Positions 1-12,583 of a DNA stretch of 64,000 nucleotides are shown one piece after another. The stretch spans positions 314,747 to 378,746 of the forward strand of contig CAJJDP010000030.1 in assembly GCA_905182995.1 (NCBI GenBank), in the 5' to 3' direction. Each line of letters starts with the position of its first letter. The first letter of the stretch is position 1. Below the pieces are notes generated by a model. The model worked only from the letters and a program-made list of their open reading frames with translations. It searched no databases and was not told the origin of the DNA. The position numbers were made by a program, and so were the translations under genes. Source of the stretch: Paramecium octaurelia (taxonomy: Eukaryota; Ciliophora; Oligohymenophorea; Peniculida; Parameciidae).

Positions 1-314
1 CAGAGAGATACACGGTAATATAAATAAAATACGAATTCAAAATGAAGAAGACATGCATTAACGACTTTTTGAATTATACTTATCTAACTCACATAGATTA
101 ATTTACTACATTGCAGACAACAAGTGAATTCTAACTAATTTATGCAAGTTTCAAGAAAATTTAATTTGTTGACTCTAGAGAATATGTTTTCATCAAATAT
201 TAGAAGCAGCTTTCTTAACATAAGTATATCTAAGTAATTCGCTCTATTAACTCTGATTAATCATAGTAAACTACAAGGGGAATTATTTATATAAGTGGTT
301 TTCTTTTGGAAGAA
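1..314. other. A+T-rich non-coding stretch
   Basis: No reading frame with a start codon, and no conserved motif, was found on either strand under the ciliate code. It could hold the end of a gene lying outside the window, but nothing supports that directly. Confidence 0.4.
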
Positions 315-443
315 ATGCCAAATTAAGAGATAAGAGTCTAAGCATATGCTGAAGTAGATTTTAAGATCAAATTACCTCCTGGTATGATAAAGAAGGCATT
401 ATCTATTGAGCTTAAAAGGGCCCTTTAATAATTCATTAATTGA
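315..443 (+). CDS. Possible small protein, 42 codons
   Basis: A short frame starts MPNQEIRV and ends at TGA. Its composition (mixed charged and hydrophobic residues, LPPG, KKALSIELKRAL) is more protein-like than random A+T-rich sequence. It ends 32 nt before the start of the next frame, so it could be an upstream exon of that gene, but no convincing GTA...TAG intron of the right phase joins them. I do not recognise it. It may be a small gene, a 5' exon or chance. Confidence 0.25.
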
Positions 444-475
444 TTATATATTTATTTTATTTCTGGATTTGTGAT

Positions 476-766
476 ATGCAATCTAAAGCTATCTAATAAT
501 TCGTTCAAAAACAGATTTAGCAGTAAAAAACAAAGCAAGAAAAACCTAAGGTAGAAGAGGAATAGACAATAGAGAGACGACCACATAAATTGATGAGACA
601 AATTAAGAAGAAAATTCTTAAAAAGCCTAAATAAGTAGTAAAATAATAAAGGCAATAACCAAAAAAACATAAACCTATAAAGGCATAAGAGAATCAAATA
701 GATTAGAATTACGTTGTATATAAACCAAATGAAAAAATAATGAGTAGATTAAAGCATTATTTATGA
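476..766 (+). CDS. Small Gln/Lys-rich basic protein
   Basis: The frame codes for 96 residues from ATG to TGA, with many TAA/TAG glutamines. It is rich in Lys, Gln and Arg, with basic runs such as RQIKKKILKKPK, and lacks hydrophobic segments. No intron is needed. The start is the first ATG of this frame after an A+T-rich leader. I do not recognise a family; a nucleic-acid-binding or nucleolar role is possible from charge alone. Moderate confidence that it is a gene, none about function. Confidence 0.5.
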
Positions 767-1340
767 AATTGTATATACGCATTTATAAATCCTCTAGTTG
801 TGTTACTTCAAATATGATTGAGATAACATAGAATATTTAACAACGTTAATTTCGATTTCGTTTATTGTTTCCTAATTGGGAGATACAATATTGTAAATAT
901 TACTTTTTTTCTTATTTCTAAATAAATAATTATTTCTTGTTCAGTTGTGTTGTATAAATCAGATATTTTGTCTATTTATGGAGCAGTTACACGGATAATT
1001 TGAATTAAATTAAACTATTCTTACAATGCGATTGATTTTGGAAAGTTAATAAAATGAAATATTTTAACATGAAATTAGATTGATCAATTATTAACTGAAA
1101 TCAAGGTTTTGAATGTTTGATGAATCTAATAATGGGTGGGTTGTAATAATGCTCATGATTTATTAATAAAATAAAGTATAGATGTTTAGCATAACATTTC
1201 TTTTTAGATATTGAAACTTATACAGATTTAAGTCTAAAGATGATTATATTAATATACATTAATGATGCGTAATGTTATTACATATCATAAATATTAATAT
1301 CTTAAAATTATTTCTCTGTCTACAGTGATTCCGATTAGTT
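767..1340. other. Intergenic A+T-rich region
   Basis: No open frame of useful length under the ciliate code was seen on either strand. It would contain the 3' end of the upstream gene and the promoter of the HTH gene downstream; no specific element can be named. Confidence 0.5.
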
Positions 1341-1767
1341 ATGAAGATTATCGAAGAAATAAAAAATCAAGTGGAGTAGGAAATGAAAAAAATGATTGGG
1401 AAATGTATTGAAAAGAGATACGCCAAACTAACTGATAAACTAAAATAGGAGTTCATTATAAAGGTAGTGCGAAATGGGTAAACAATTAGATAAGTATGAT
1501 GTTAATATAATCTAGGCATCAAAAGACTTGTGTATAAACTATTCTTCAGCGAAAGCAATCATGTCAAATTACAGAAAATCATTTTGCAGTGGAAAATAGA
1601 ATATTAATTTGGTACCAAGATAGGTTAAAGTGAATGACAAATATGACTGGAAGAAATTTAAAATTCTGACATACTGTGAGGAGGCACAAACTAATGAATA
1701 TACGATGGAAACATTTGCAAAACACATAAACCAATTAAATTAAGATAAAGTGTTAATTGACCTTTGA
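1341..1767 (+). CDS. Helix-turn-helix (psq/homeodomain-like) protein
   Basis: Two exons around a 22-nt intron (1494-1515) give 134 residues. Residues about 28-75 read RYAKLTDKLKQEFIIKVV, then NGQTIRQ, SKDLCINYSSAKAIMSNYRKS: three predicted helices with the spacing of a psq/homeodomain-like DNA-binding fold. The C-terminal 60 residues have no recognised domain. Without the intron the frame hits TGA at once, and removing it restores the helix-turn-helix, which supports the model. Two other genes here (36.6-37.4 kb and 38.5-39.1 kb, minus strand) carry a similar N-terminal motif but a different C-terminus. DNA binding is inferred from the fold; targets are unknown. Confidence 0.7.
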
Positions 1768-1835
1768 GAACAAGGTATGATTTTAACAATACTTTATAAA
1801 TTTCTATAATCATTTTTAATTCAATATAATTAAAC

Positions 1836-3401
1836 ATGATATTTTTATCAACTGTGATAAAGATTGGAGTGAGTTTTTTGATTCTTTCAGGCTTAACAAC
1901 ATGCTATTATTATTATTCTTCGACTAATAATACCTAAATAATTGATCAAAGTGTTTCAGCATATCAAAGAGAATAAGTTGTGTCACAAAGAGATGAAATA
2001 CCAGTAGAAGCTACATTGCATCACGAGAGGTCAATATTGAAAAAACACTTGGTTGGAAATTGGGGTCCATTGAGAACTTAAGTGGATTATTCCAATGTGG
2101 AGCCTTATGTTAAGAAAAATCAATTAGCCTTCATTAAAGAAAATCTAATGACTCCAGCCTTGGCATTTTTATAGACTACTTTAAAAGTGTACCCAAGAAT
2201 GTCAAACACCTTTGTAAGTTAGAAATGCGGGGGATATAGTGTTTAAAACCTATAAAAATCTGGATAGGTGTTTGATTTGGGAATTATCATGGCTGCATCA
2301 AATGATCCAACCGGGACTTGGTGGTTGAGAGGAGTATCATGTGAATTGGACAGTGTGACTAATAGGCCAATATTAGGAACTTTATAGGTCAATCTGGCCA
2401 TTTTCAATCAAGTTAACGTTGAGAAAAACAATAATGAAGAATGGGAATATTGGTTATAGCAAACCTTGCATGAGATGATTCATCTGATTGGTTTCAATAG
2501 TGTGTTGTACCCATATTATGTGAATGCAGCAGATAATAAGGTTTTGGGAGTAGACAATGTAATAAGAACTTTCAAGAATAGATAATATATAATATTAACA
2601 CCCGTTTTGGATAGAGTGAAGAGATATTTTTCATGTAATGCTGCAGTAGGTGCTTTATTGGAAGAAAATGGTGGATAGGATATAGCAGGATTTCATTGGG
2701 AGAGAATTACATTTGGTAATGAGATAATGACAGGTGATCCATTCCCAGATTAGGTGATATCTGAATTCACTTTGGCTTTATTGGAAGGAACAGGTTGGTA
2801 CCTCCCAAATTACACATATGCATAAATATTCGGATGGGGCAAAGATGATGGTTGTACATTGACTACAGGAGCATGTTCAGTTGTATATGAAGAATTTTGT
2901 AAGGTAAAAGATTAATCTGGATGTTCCAACAACTTTAATAGTGTAAGTGGTTGTTATACGAGCGATCAACTTAGTTAAGGATGCAATTACTGGAGAGAAC
3001 AAAGTGATTGTAGATATAAGACAGATTACAATGATAAGTTAGCGAAATTGACAGGAGGATCGATTGGAATCAACTCCTAATGCTTTATCACTACTTTAGC
3101 TTAGAATGCTTTTGCCACAGCCAGAAGTAGTTGTTACAGTTCTTAATGTGTGAATGGGAAGGTGATTGTAAATGTTGATGGAACAGCAGTGACTTGTACA
3201 ACAAGTGGACAAGTTGTATCAGTGAAGTTGGGATAATAATATGGTACAATTACATGTCCAGACATTACCAAGTTCTGCGCTCAATTGCAATTTTGTCCCA
3301 ACAATTGTAGCAACAGAGGAGTTTGCATAAGCAATAGCACTTGCAGATGCTGGGTTGGATATTTTGGAAACGATTGCTCACAAAGATAATCATCAGCCTG
3401 A
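1836..3401 (+). CDS. Leishmanolysin-like zinc metalloprotease (M8)
   Basis: One uninterrupted frame of 521 residues with a hydrophobic N-terminal signal segment. Zinc-site residues are present: HEMIH at 212-216 (His, catalytic Glu, His), a third His at about 287 in AGFHWE, and a Met near 298 (EIMTGDP) matching the Met-turn. This is the metzincin layout of peptidase family M8 (GP63/leishmanolysin/invadolysin). The C-terminal third is Cys-rich and finishes with an EGF-like block (CISNSTCRCWVGYFG). No C-terminal hydrophobic anchor is evident, so it is probably secreted or lumenal. Ciliates have large families of these enzymes. The divergence from the next gene (minus strand) is at the 3' ends, 31 nt apart. 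Confidence 0.92.
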
Positions 3402-3432
3402 CATATGATTTAATTATGTTATAAATAAATAA

Positions 3433-6400
3433 TCATTTATTCAGTTATTATTGCTATTTCTACTTCATCCATTCATCATATTATTCTTTGGCTTCCTTTA
3501 TATTCTTCGTCATCTGTTCTTGCTCTTATTATGTTAGTTGTGAGAATAGTCCTGTATACAATTGAGGACAACTTTATTGTAGAGTCAATATCAATTTCTC
3601 CATCAATAATATAGCATCGTATTCTTCCAATGGACTATCATATAATTCAGCATAATCATCCTCCTCATCATCATAATCATCTTCTTCATCATCTTCATCA
3701 TCCTATTCCAAATCCTAGATTTTGTCTGCCTTATTCTTTTAATCATCCTCTTCCTCTTCTGCTTGATCCTCTTATTCACAGGATTCTTCCTCCTCTCTCA
3801 ATTCTAAAATCTTAGTAGACAATCTCACAAACAACTTTCCTATTTCTGAAGATGCTGTCAACAAATAATTGGGTATCTAAGGGAGTGAATATAATTAGCA
3901 GAGAGCAAAGATCAATCTATTGATATCCCATTCATATTTATAGTGTTTTTCCATAGACAACAAGGTCTACAATATTTAGTCAGTTATTCCCTTACTGTTC
4001 AAGTAGTTTTGAACAAGTTGTGGATTGTACCATATGCACATATTGAGGACTCCAATATTAACCATCTTGAATTTGTTAGTCTTCTTCTCTTTCTAAAAAT
4101 ATAATTTAAAAATATAAATACTGATAAATTTAATAAGGTGAAGTCTACAATTTGTGGAATTAAATTATCTATTTACCCTGGGAAGTTCTCAATTAAAGCA
4201 ATCAATATGGTAGTAACTTGATTTTGATCTGTTTCATCTGAACCATTCTCAGCAATTGTATAGATCTTCTGGATAAATCTGAAAATCAATGAAATAAATG
4301 AGTTTCCAAAGAAATCAGTCTAAGTCAAGAATGTGCTTCCCCCTTTTTGAATGTAGTTTCTAAATGAACCCAACATTTAAGTAACAAATTCACTACCCCA
4401 ATCCTTCTTGCATCCATCCAATAAAATATATTGTTCTTCTGTCAATCCTTAGATAGCATATACATTAGTTTCTTAAGGCAATCCAATGATAATATAACAT
4501 AACACTGGATAATAGAACCATAATCCTGGTGTTAGTTGTTTTTTCTTGTATAGCATTAAGTTTAATATTTCCAATGCTTCATTAATGAAATCACATCCTG
4601 CCTCAGTCAAAGCAAAGTTGATTATTGGAAATATGACTGGTTCTAATTGCACATAGGATTCTTATTGAAGTGGAGCATTTAAGATTCTCTTTATTGCTTC
4701 CAGACATCCAGAAGCAGCCAACTCAGCTTCACCATCATCGTCTGAATCCCCCTCACCTTAATTTTATTTATTGCAATATTTCTAAAATATTGTAGCAATA
4801 TGTGCTGCCAATTAATGTGCATATGGTGTAATTTCATTAGTAAAATATTTGACTATTTCTTCCAATGATCTGACAATCCTTTCATTGTCTATTAAATCCA
4901 TCAATTTGATGTAGATTTCCAATACTTAACTCAATTATGGTCTGATCAAATCCTAAGCTTCTTTATTTTATAATATCTAACTAAATGAGATTGCAGCTGC
5001 TACTTTCACTGGTAATTCTTTATCCAAAATACACTTAGATATTCCTTGTACTGCTAATTGAATATTCTATTTATTTTTGAATTCAATTGTTCCATATTCA
5101 TTAAAAACATGGCAAGCACGTGCTCTTAAAAATCCAACTGGATTCTAGAACTCAGGCAAAATATGTTTCTCTAAAATTTATTCCAATCCTTCTTTGATTG
5201 CATCGATTTTTTAGATTTAATGAACCAAACATTCGATTCCCCAAAGTAAAGCCTCTTTTTTAAGTAAATTTAATGGTTGATTAGTAAGGGGATCCACATT
5301 AGAATTGAAAGCATTTTGGCAATAATTAAGAAATTAAATAAGCATCAGATTACCATTTGCATCTGTTTATGAACAAATTTCTTATAAAAGATCATTAGCT
5401 GGATTTTTGATATTATATGTTGAAAGAGAAAAGTCGTCCAATCTTTTGATGTATTCTTCGGGGTCACTCTTCCATAATTCATCATCTCTTGGAGTCAATT
5501 GCATTTTGGGGATAGCAACATGATAAATTAATTTATCATAATGAGGTTTTAATAATTCTTTTGTGTTGTCTAATTTGAGAGAGTAGTATAAATATTTGAG
5601 TGCAAATAAACATGTTCGAGGTCCTTGGAATTAGGAATTATCAGTAAGTATTTTATAAAACAACTCCATAAATCCAATTGCATAAGTGCTTTTAATGTGT
5701 TCTGCAAAATCAGCCATATCAGGATCAACCATCTTTTTATTTGCAAACTTCTGAATAAATCTTAATATAATTCTGCTAGCCCATTTTTTATTTGTCCATA
5801 TGTATGTCTTTTCTCTTCTTGTTTCCTCTTCAGAATCCTAAGTAAAGGATGCCAATTCTGGAGGAGTGGGAGCAGAGATGATTGTCTTGAAAAACAACAT
5901 CCATTTTGCAACAGCATTAAAGTCTCTCATATATATGGGCATGACTAAATGAGTTGCATGATGGAATATTTTCAAAATGACTTTCACCAATTATCCACTT
6001 TATTCGTTGTAATTTTCAAGGAACTTTTGAATCAAGGTCTCCAATATTGGAAAGGTTGATGCCACCAATGGTTCCAATGGTTTGCGATCATTGTCCAATA
6101 AAAACTAATGAACTTCGCATGTTCTACGTAGAGTCAACAAAGCACTCCACAAATCTTCATATGATGTGTAGTTCTATAGTTTAATAACCAGTTATTGCAC
6201 TAATTGTGGCCAATCCTTAGGAAAGTCAATGGCTACTAATTTGTATATTAAGTCTTCATATTATGATCTTAACTTCTTAACTTATATGCATCTAGATACA
6301 ATTGTAATTTATGACTAACCTTGCTAAAGCATCTATAATTGCTGCTCTAATCAGAGCCTTTTCCTCTGGATTCACTACAAAGTGTCCAGGCTCTTTCTTT

Positions 6401-6649
6401 TATCCCCAATGTTTCTCCAAAAAAGTCTTTAAATTCACCACGGCACTTTATCTGACAACGTCTTATTAAGACTAATCATCCACTATCTTTAACAAAGAAA
6501 TCGCATATCTAAATATTCCCAGGATTTTATTACAATGGTTGCATGGATGCCTACTTTAATAATGCTTCTCCAGCGTTCACGCTTTCTTATGAGGAACCAT
6601 AAGTTAGTTGTAATGCATTTACTAGCTATCCCAAGTCTTGTGTTTGCAT
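3433..6649 (-). CDS. Importin-beta family transport receptor (importin-7/8-like)
   Basis: Four exons with introns at 6509-6533, 6292-6319 and 4093-4121 give 1044 residues, normal for an importin-7/8 or Sxm1/Nmd5 type karyopherin. The N-terminus has the importin-beta N-terminal pattern (QASMQPLYAISLLKIVDD, RQSAVVNLKTFLEKHW). The C-terminus has a long Asp/Glu run (about residues 935-985) followed by ELYDSPLEEYDA, as in importin-7/8. It should carry cargo through nuclear pores under RanGTP control. All three introns are needed to keep the frame. Antisense of the acidic tail creates a spurious His/Pro-rich frame on the plus strand. Assignment to the exact importin subtype is by resemblance only. 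Confidence 0.85.
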
Positions 6650-6723
6650 TCACGAACTAAAATTTATTTTTATTTTTTTAAATATTTTTAAAACAATTTG
6701 CGCTAAAATTACTTCATTATTTT

Positions 6724-9700
6724 ATGTTTCTCTTATTGTTGATTTTATAATTGGTTAGCTCTTATTTCATTAATAAAGACGAACTCAAGGTACTGTAATT
6801 TTTTAATAGAAGATATTTGATCATTCCCTATCCCAAGCTTCAGACCATGACCTTCTTAATGGCACATACACAGAGTATCTGGCTGGTTAGATTGATGATG
6901 GAGATTTGATTATTGATGTTGCATCGTTATCCTAGACCTTCAACCCAACCATTCACGTGGCTATCCTGACCCTCAATAGACAACACACCTATACTGTCTA
7001 CTCCCTTGTCTATGATAAGCTGGTACATATCATTGAAAATTAATAGCAATTAAAACTATTCACTATAAATAGGTAAAACCCTAAAAATATCAATTCCTGT
7101 AATTCAATTGCTTTTGATTAAGTCCAGTATGTTTTGGCCTGTGGTTAGCATTATCAATTTCAAAATGGAACCTCAATAACATTAAACCACTCAGAATTGC
7201 AGAATACCATTTATTTTTAATCTCATTTAAATGGATTTATTACTATTACACAAAATTAAATCTTTTATTTTGATTTCAATTTTGAACTTATAAGTTAGTA
7301 ACAACATGAAGCTTAAGCCTTTTTGGTTACTGATTTATATCTCTACTTAGCATAGTTATAAAATATCATAATCATAAATATTAATGATTAAAATGACATC
7401 GAAACTATCTCTTTTGAATGTACTCAAATTATCAAAACTTTTGCAATTTTCGAAGACTACATATTTGCTTAATGCGAAAAACTGAAATAAATTGATCAAA
7501 TGGGTTATTTACTTGAATTTAATCAACCTAATTCATCATCCCTCACTTAAACAAGAAAGTTCATGATCATTGACAACAATATCGCCTATAACATTAAGTA
7601 TCATTCCTAGATTTATTCTTCTTCCAATAAGATTTACCCTTTAAACTATGATGATCACCTTATTACTGTCAGGAATAACAATGTTTATGTAATCTAATTA
7701 CTTGATTTGAGTGTAATTTCAGCAAGAAATACAACAGGTAATTTTAAAATTGGAGAATTAGAATTCATAGTTCTAGATTATGGATTAAAAGCCTTAAAGC
7801 CTTTTTAATCTCCAAATACCCAGTTACAGAAACCGTAAACCCAAACCTTTTATTATAATGAATATGTTGTTGGTCAAGATTTAATTGTAGGGGGAGATGG
7901 AATAGATTCTGGATTTCTTGTAAAAAACCTAAATACTCAATATTTAAATACAGAGAACTTAATATCTGTGATTAAGTATTAGTATGACAAAATTGTTTTC
8001 TTTTTCTTGGAAGATTAAACTATTTATGCTGATATCTGCCAATTTAATCAGTTAAATATTGATTATCATTGTATAGATTCTTATATCTTCACGAGAGTCA
8101 AATCACCTATCAATAATTTTTCAACAATTTACGATTAATTGACTGATTAATTTGTCGTTGCATATTGTACTGAAGATACACCAGGTTTACACATATTTAT
8201 CGATGACAATTTGTATATTGAGAATGAAGACTTAGTTAAATACTTTTTAGGCTAAGAATATTTAATACTGGTCAAGAAAAAGTAAAGCAAATAATGGATA
8301 GAAATCTTTAGATTGTCATATGAAATTTATGATTTAGAGGCTAAATTATTTATAAATGAAAATATCATTCAAGTCTCATTTGGTATTGATGAACTCTACA
8401 TTTTGGATGATAAACATTAAGTTTAAATTATAGCGGATTCAATCTATGGCTGGTAGTTAGTATTTATTTAAAAATTCAATTAATAAATTTAATCAATAAA
8501 CTATTCTGATGATTAACTAATCGTTATAGCTGATTAAGAAATATTCATTTACTCATAACATTAATTCAGAGGGAGTGTCAAATATGATCTTCCTTAACCT
8601 AAAGTAGTTTATTCAACGGATAAGTATCTCTATATAACCAATTCAACTCACATAATTTAATTCACTTTCGCATAACATTAAGCTCTATCTAATTCTGTCT
8701 TAAGAATAATAACATAGGCAGTAAGTTAAAAGCTTTTTATTATCAGTTATCCACAGTTGGAATTATTATTTTTTAATAACAAAGCTATAGGACTTTAAGA
8801 TTAAAAGCAATTTACCATATCTACACTATCTTCAAGAGAACAATATTTTAATTTGCTATCCAAAAAATTGTTGTTCTCAAACTCATTTAATGAATCGATG
8901 GAAGTTGAAATTACTGTTGTTGGAACCCAATTAGCATTGAGAGTGATACCATACACATTGGAAAATCTCTTAAAGCCCTTAAACAGAATAAATGTATGGG
9001 AAATTTTTGATGGGCCAATTTCAAACATCAATATCAAAGAATCAGATCAAGCTTCATTTAAGTAGATAATTTCAAAAAGTAAAATTATGCCAACCTATTT
9101 AACTGAAAATAAAATCATTGATATCTTATATTTATAAAATGAGGAGACTTTATTGTTTCACTCTCAATTGCTATAACTTTGTGATATAAATTAAGAATGC
9201 AAAACTTTAAAATTAGTTTAAGATCAAAAATGCAATTAGTTAGCTTAGTCTCAATAGTATGCATTTTTGATTTGCTAAAACTACTTATTGTACTTTAAAA
9301 AATAATCGCCTCAAGACATTAGAAAATTAAGTACAAACTTCACTAAAATCTAGAAATTGAGTTTTGATTAAAACTAAATAGCAATATATGGGCAACAAAA
9401 CTCAACTACCAACATAGCTATTTACGAAAATTTCAATTAAACCTATTTTAAGCAGATTACCGATCTGCAAGATGTGCTTATTGTTAACAAAACCCTCTTT
9501 TTGTTAAAGAGCAATCAATTAATAATCGTAGATTCTAATTTTAAGAGTTCATCTATTAATTTATTAGAAGAGTTCTGTAAATACAACGAATCTAAGCTTT
9601 TTATCGACACAGAATTTAGATAGATTAAGTATCTATCAAATAACAATTATCTTATGACAACAAACAATGGTCCAACTTTTTAAATTGAATTCACTTCAGA

Positions 9701-10336
9701 TCGTAATATTAAAGTTATTAAGAGATATTCTTCAATTCCTGGATATTTCCCTCTGGAAGTGACCTAAATAAATAAGTAAATCTTCTCTATTGTTTTCTCC
9801 AACTATTAGTAAGTTTATGCAGTATTCTATTAAATTCAGATGCCAAACTTGGTTCCTTACTTTTAAGCTATTCAAATAGAGAAAAAGATATCTTAAAGTT
9901 ATGTGCGTAGAAGCTAAGAAAATCGGTTAGTAATAAGAGATAGAGTAAATAAAACTTAGTTGACAGAATTTGATGTAAATTAATATGTAAGAATTGATAA
10001 TATTGTAAGGCACAAATAATATCCAAAAAGAAAACAGAGGAGTCTTTGCGTTTAACATTTGTTGCTGAAAACTTTGATTTCTAGTCAATTAATGAGACAA
10101 TAAAATTGCAAATTAAAATAATAGATGAAGGAGAGTATAGAAATCATTTTATTTTAAGGGTTAGTAATTAAGAGGACCTCAATTTGATGGAGATATTTGG
10201 ATATTCAGTTTTAGGATTGGTTCTCCTATTGATCTTGCTCTTGGTAGCTAGGTAAATAAGGAGGTATTGGTTACTAAGAAATTTCAATGAAAGAGAGAAG
10301 AAGAGATTTGATGAAGAGAAGGTTGAATATAATTGA
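6724..10336 (+). CDS. Large type I membrane protein, unknown
   Basis: About 1181 residues: an N-terminal signal peptide (MFLLLLILQLVSSYF), a long Asn/Gln/Ile-rich ectodomain of repeating beta-strand-like hydrophobic stretches, one transmembrane segment near the C-terminus (SVLGLVLLLILLLVA) and a short basic cytoplasmic tail. Introns lie at 6790-6809 and 7023-7046. A third is required near 9976-10025 to move into the frame of the membrane segment; both a 23-nt and a 26-nt choice, each ending AAG, give the same frame, so the exact borders are open. No catalytic motif is recognised; the ectodomain might be propeller-like. Probably a surface or vesicle protein. Confidence 0.8.
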
Positions 10337-10542
10337 TTTATCGATAATCCTTGCATTATAATTAATATCCATTAATTTTTGATTGATTATTCTTGTTAGT
10401 TAAATATTAAAGACAGATTGTAAGGATTCAATAGTATGTTCATGATCCGAAGAACAATCAGGAAATGAATGGGGATAGGAAGTTGCTGTATAGATGGGAA
10501 TATGAATATAATATTGTTATATGAATAAATGAATTAATTATT

Positions 10543-11961
10543 ATGATTATTGGAGAGAGTGATCTTTATCAATTGATACAATCAATAAACAAGAGATCGA
10601 TGTTCAAAACAAAGTTTGATCTTGAGTTTATTGATGTATGTCTGAAGGATGTGCCATTTTTTCATGATTTAAGAAAATAAGTAGGAGAAACTCAATATTA
10701 ATAAATATTGAGAGAACTTCAATATGAATGCCACATACCTTATGAGCCTTAGGTTAACATAGGTGATATGAGCACAAAGTTTTACTTTATTTTGAGTGGG
10801 AAATTTTTGGTGTTGACTAGAAGTTATATTACTTATCAGGATATTGTGATGAATGCAGAACTGTAAGAGATGCATATATCTATATGGTAGACAAAAAGTG
10901 CTGACTCAGAGATTCTCGGATTTGACTCCTTAAGGTTACCTGTACCCAGGGTAGCACTTTGGAGAATAAGTGATGATGTTCGATCAGTCTCATACTCAAA
11001 CTATATTGCCTCTGGAGAAGTCTCATCTAATAGTGATAAAGAGGGATGTTTATAGAAGAATTAAAGGTAATTGGAGATATCAATTATAGATCTCTAATCT
11101 CGAAAGTAAGATGCGGAGAAATTCGCATTGTTATCAACAGTTCCCATGTTTAGCAAATGGTCAGCTAAGACATTGAGACAATTGCTATGCGATATCAGTG
11201 AAATAAACTTCATCCCGAATTAATTGATATATCAATAAGGGGATCCTGTTGATGCAGTCTATATCATTGTGGATGGAGAAGTGCAGTTGTTCAGATAGTA
11301 CAATAAGAACATTCATCCGATCTCAATTCTAGGGTGCAAGGAGTGTTTTGGGGACGATGAAATCTTAAGCCAATTTAGAAGTCATAGTGCTAAGTCTATA
11401 AACTGTGTTCGACTCTATAAAATATTTAGAAATAAGTTTTTAGATCACATTCCTATTCATTGTGAAGGGAACAGTCTTTCAAATCACTAAAGCTTTGCTA
11501 CTTAATCATCCATTTTGAATCGTCCATTTCTCTCAAGCAACCAGACTCTGAACAAATTTTCTCTGTATTAGGCCCAAAATGAAGAGTTAAGAATATATAG
11601 GTCTGAATCATTGAAATCATTCAATTCGCCTGCCAAGGTGTGGCAAAAGGTTATGAATAAAAAAAAGGAGAAGAGCAGAACCTATTAAACTATTTCATCC
11701 ACTCAGCAAGTTCACGATTTGTTAAGGAGAAATTACAGACATTCAGATGAGTCATTATAGGCCCAAAAGGTTTATAATAGTCAATCTCCGAAGGTCAAAT
11801 TTGCCAATACTCCCACTTGCATTGAAGAATTAACGAATGAAGGGAAATACAGAATACATGCAAATGGCAAATACGATAAAACCAATTATCTCATGGGCTA
11901 AATAAAATTGAGATCGATTACGCAATCAGTTTGGAAAAAATAACTTGATAAAATTAAATGA
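10543..11961 (+). CDS. Cyclic nucleotide-binding domain protein
   Basis: Three exons (introns 10863-10890, 11067-11089) give 455 residues with two tandem cyclic-nucleotide-binding folds. The first, about residues 65-165, has GDMSTKFYFILSGKF and YPGQHFGE. The second, about 195-300, has GDPVDAVYIIVDGEVQLF and GCKECFGDDE. The remaining 150 residues are basic and Ser-rich with no kinase or channel region. It resembles free-standing ciliate CNB proteins rather than a PKA regulatory subunit, since no inhibitor or dimerisation segment is evident. The phosphate-binding Arg is not clearly placed, so ligand binding is uncertain. An in-frame TGA lies upstream of the chosen ATG. Confidence 0.85.
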
Positions 11962-11984
11962 ACTTAATTATTAATAATCTATTT

Positions 11985-12542
11985 ATGAACGATAAGAGTG
12001 TTCCCTCTAACTCCAATCACTTAGATATTAGAATAAACATCTCAAAACTACTCCAAAGCAAGTTCTCTAGTCAATCTCCAATTATGTGTAGATCCAATTA
12101 AATGTTTGGGGATGACGAGAAAAATCATAGAAGAGTAAAGCCTTTGATCATTTATGACGATATAACCTAATTTTAAATGAGTCAACACTGTAATGCAGAT
12201 AGATTAAAGACCACTAGTTCAGCTTCTAGTTCATCCTGCTAAAAAAGGATGACTTTAAAATTAACATAATCTACAGAATCAGATAATCTTATTGACAATT
12301 CGACTTCCTTTTACTCTATTATTAGCTAATATTATGATTACTATAATAGTAATCAAAGAGAAAAAAGCGAAAATTAATAAATCCTTGAAAAAAAATCGGT
12401 TAAAAAAATAGAAAGACTATAGACAGAATACGATGAGCAGGTTCAAAGTCAAAATGTTAAGAGTAAAAGCTCAGCGAAGTATGAGAAACGGGGAAAATAA
12501 AAAAATATCTCAAATCTTTCTTTTAAATAAAAAATTATGTGA
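11985..12542 (+). CDS. Small Ser-rich hypothetical protein
   Basis: A frame of 185 residues without introns, rich in Ser, Asn, Gln and Lys, with a Lys/Glu-rich, probably helical C-terminal part. An earlier in-frame ATG at 11958 overlaps the stop of the preceding gene; the start at 11985 leaves a 23-nt gap and is preferred. No family is recognised. The very short spacing to the CNB gene on the same strand is unusual even for this compact genome. Confidence 0.55.
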
Positions 12543-12583
12543 ATTTATTGAATTAATTATATAATTTGTGTAATAATATTAAT

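Noticed and set aside
3630-3815. His/Pro-rich plus-strand frame
   Set aside because: It is the antisense of the Asp/Glu-rich tail of the importin-like gene, whose frame, introns and family motifs are much better supported.
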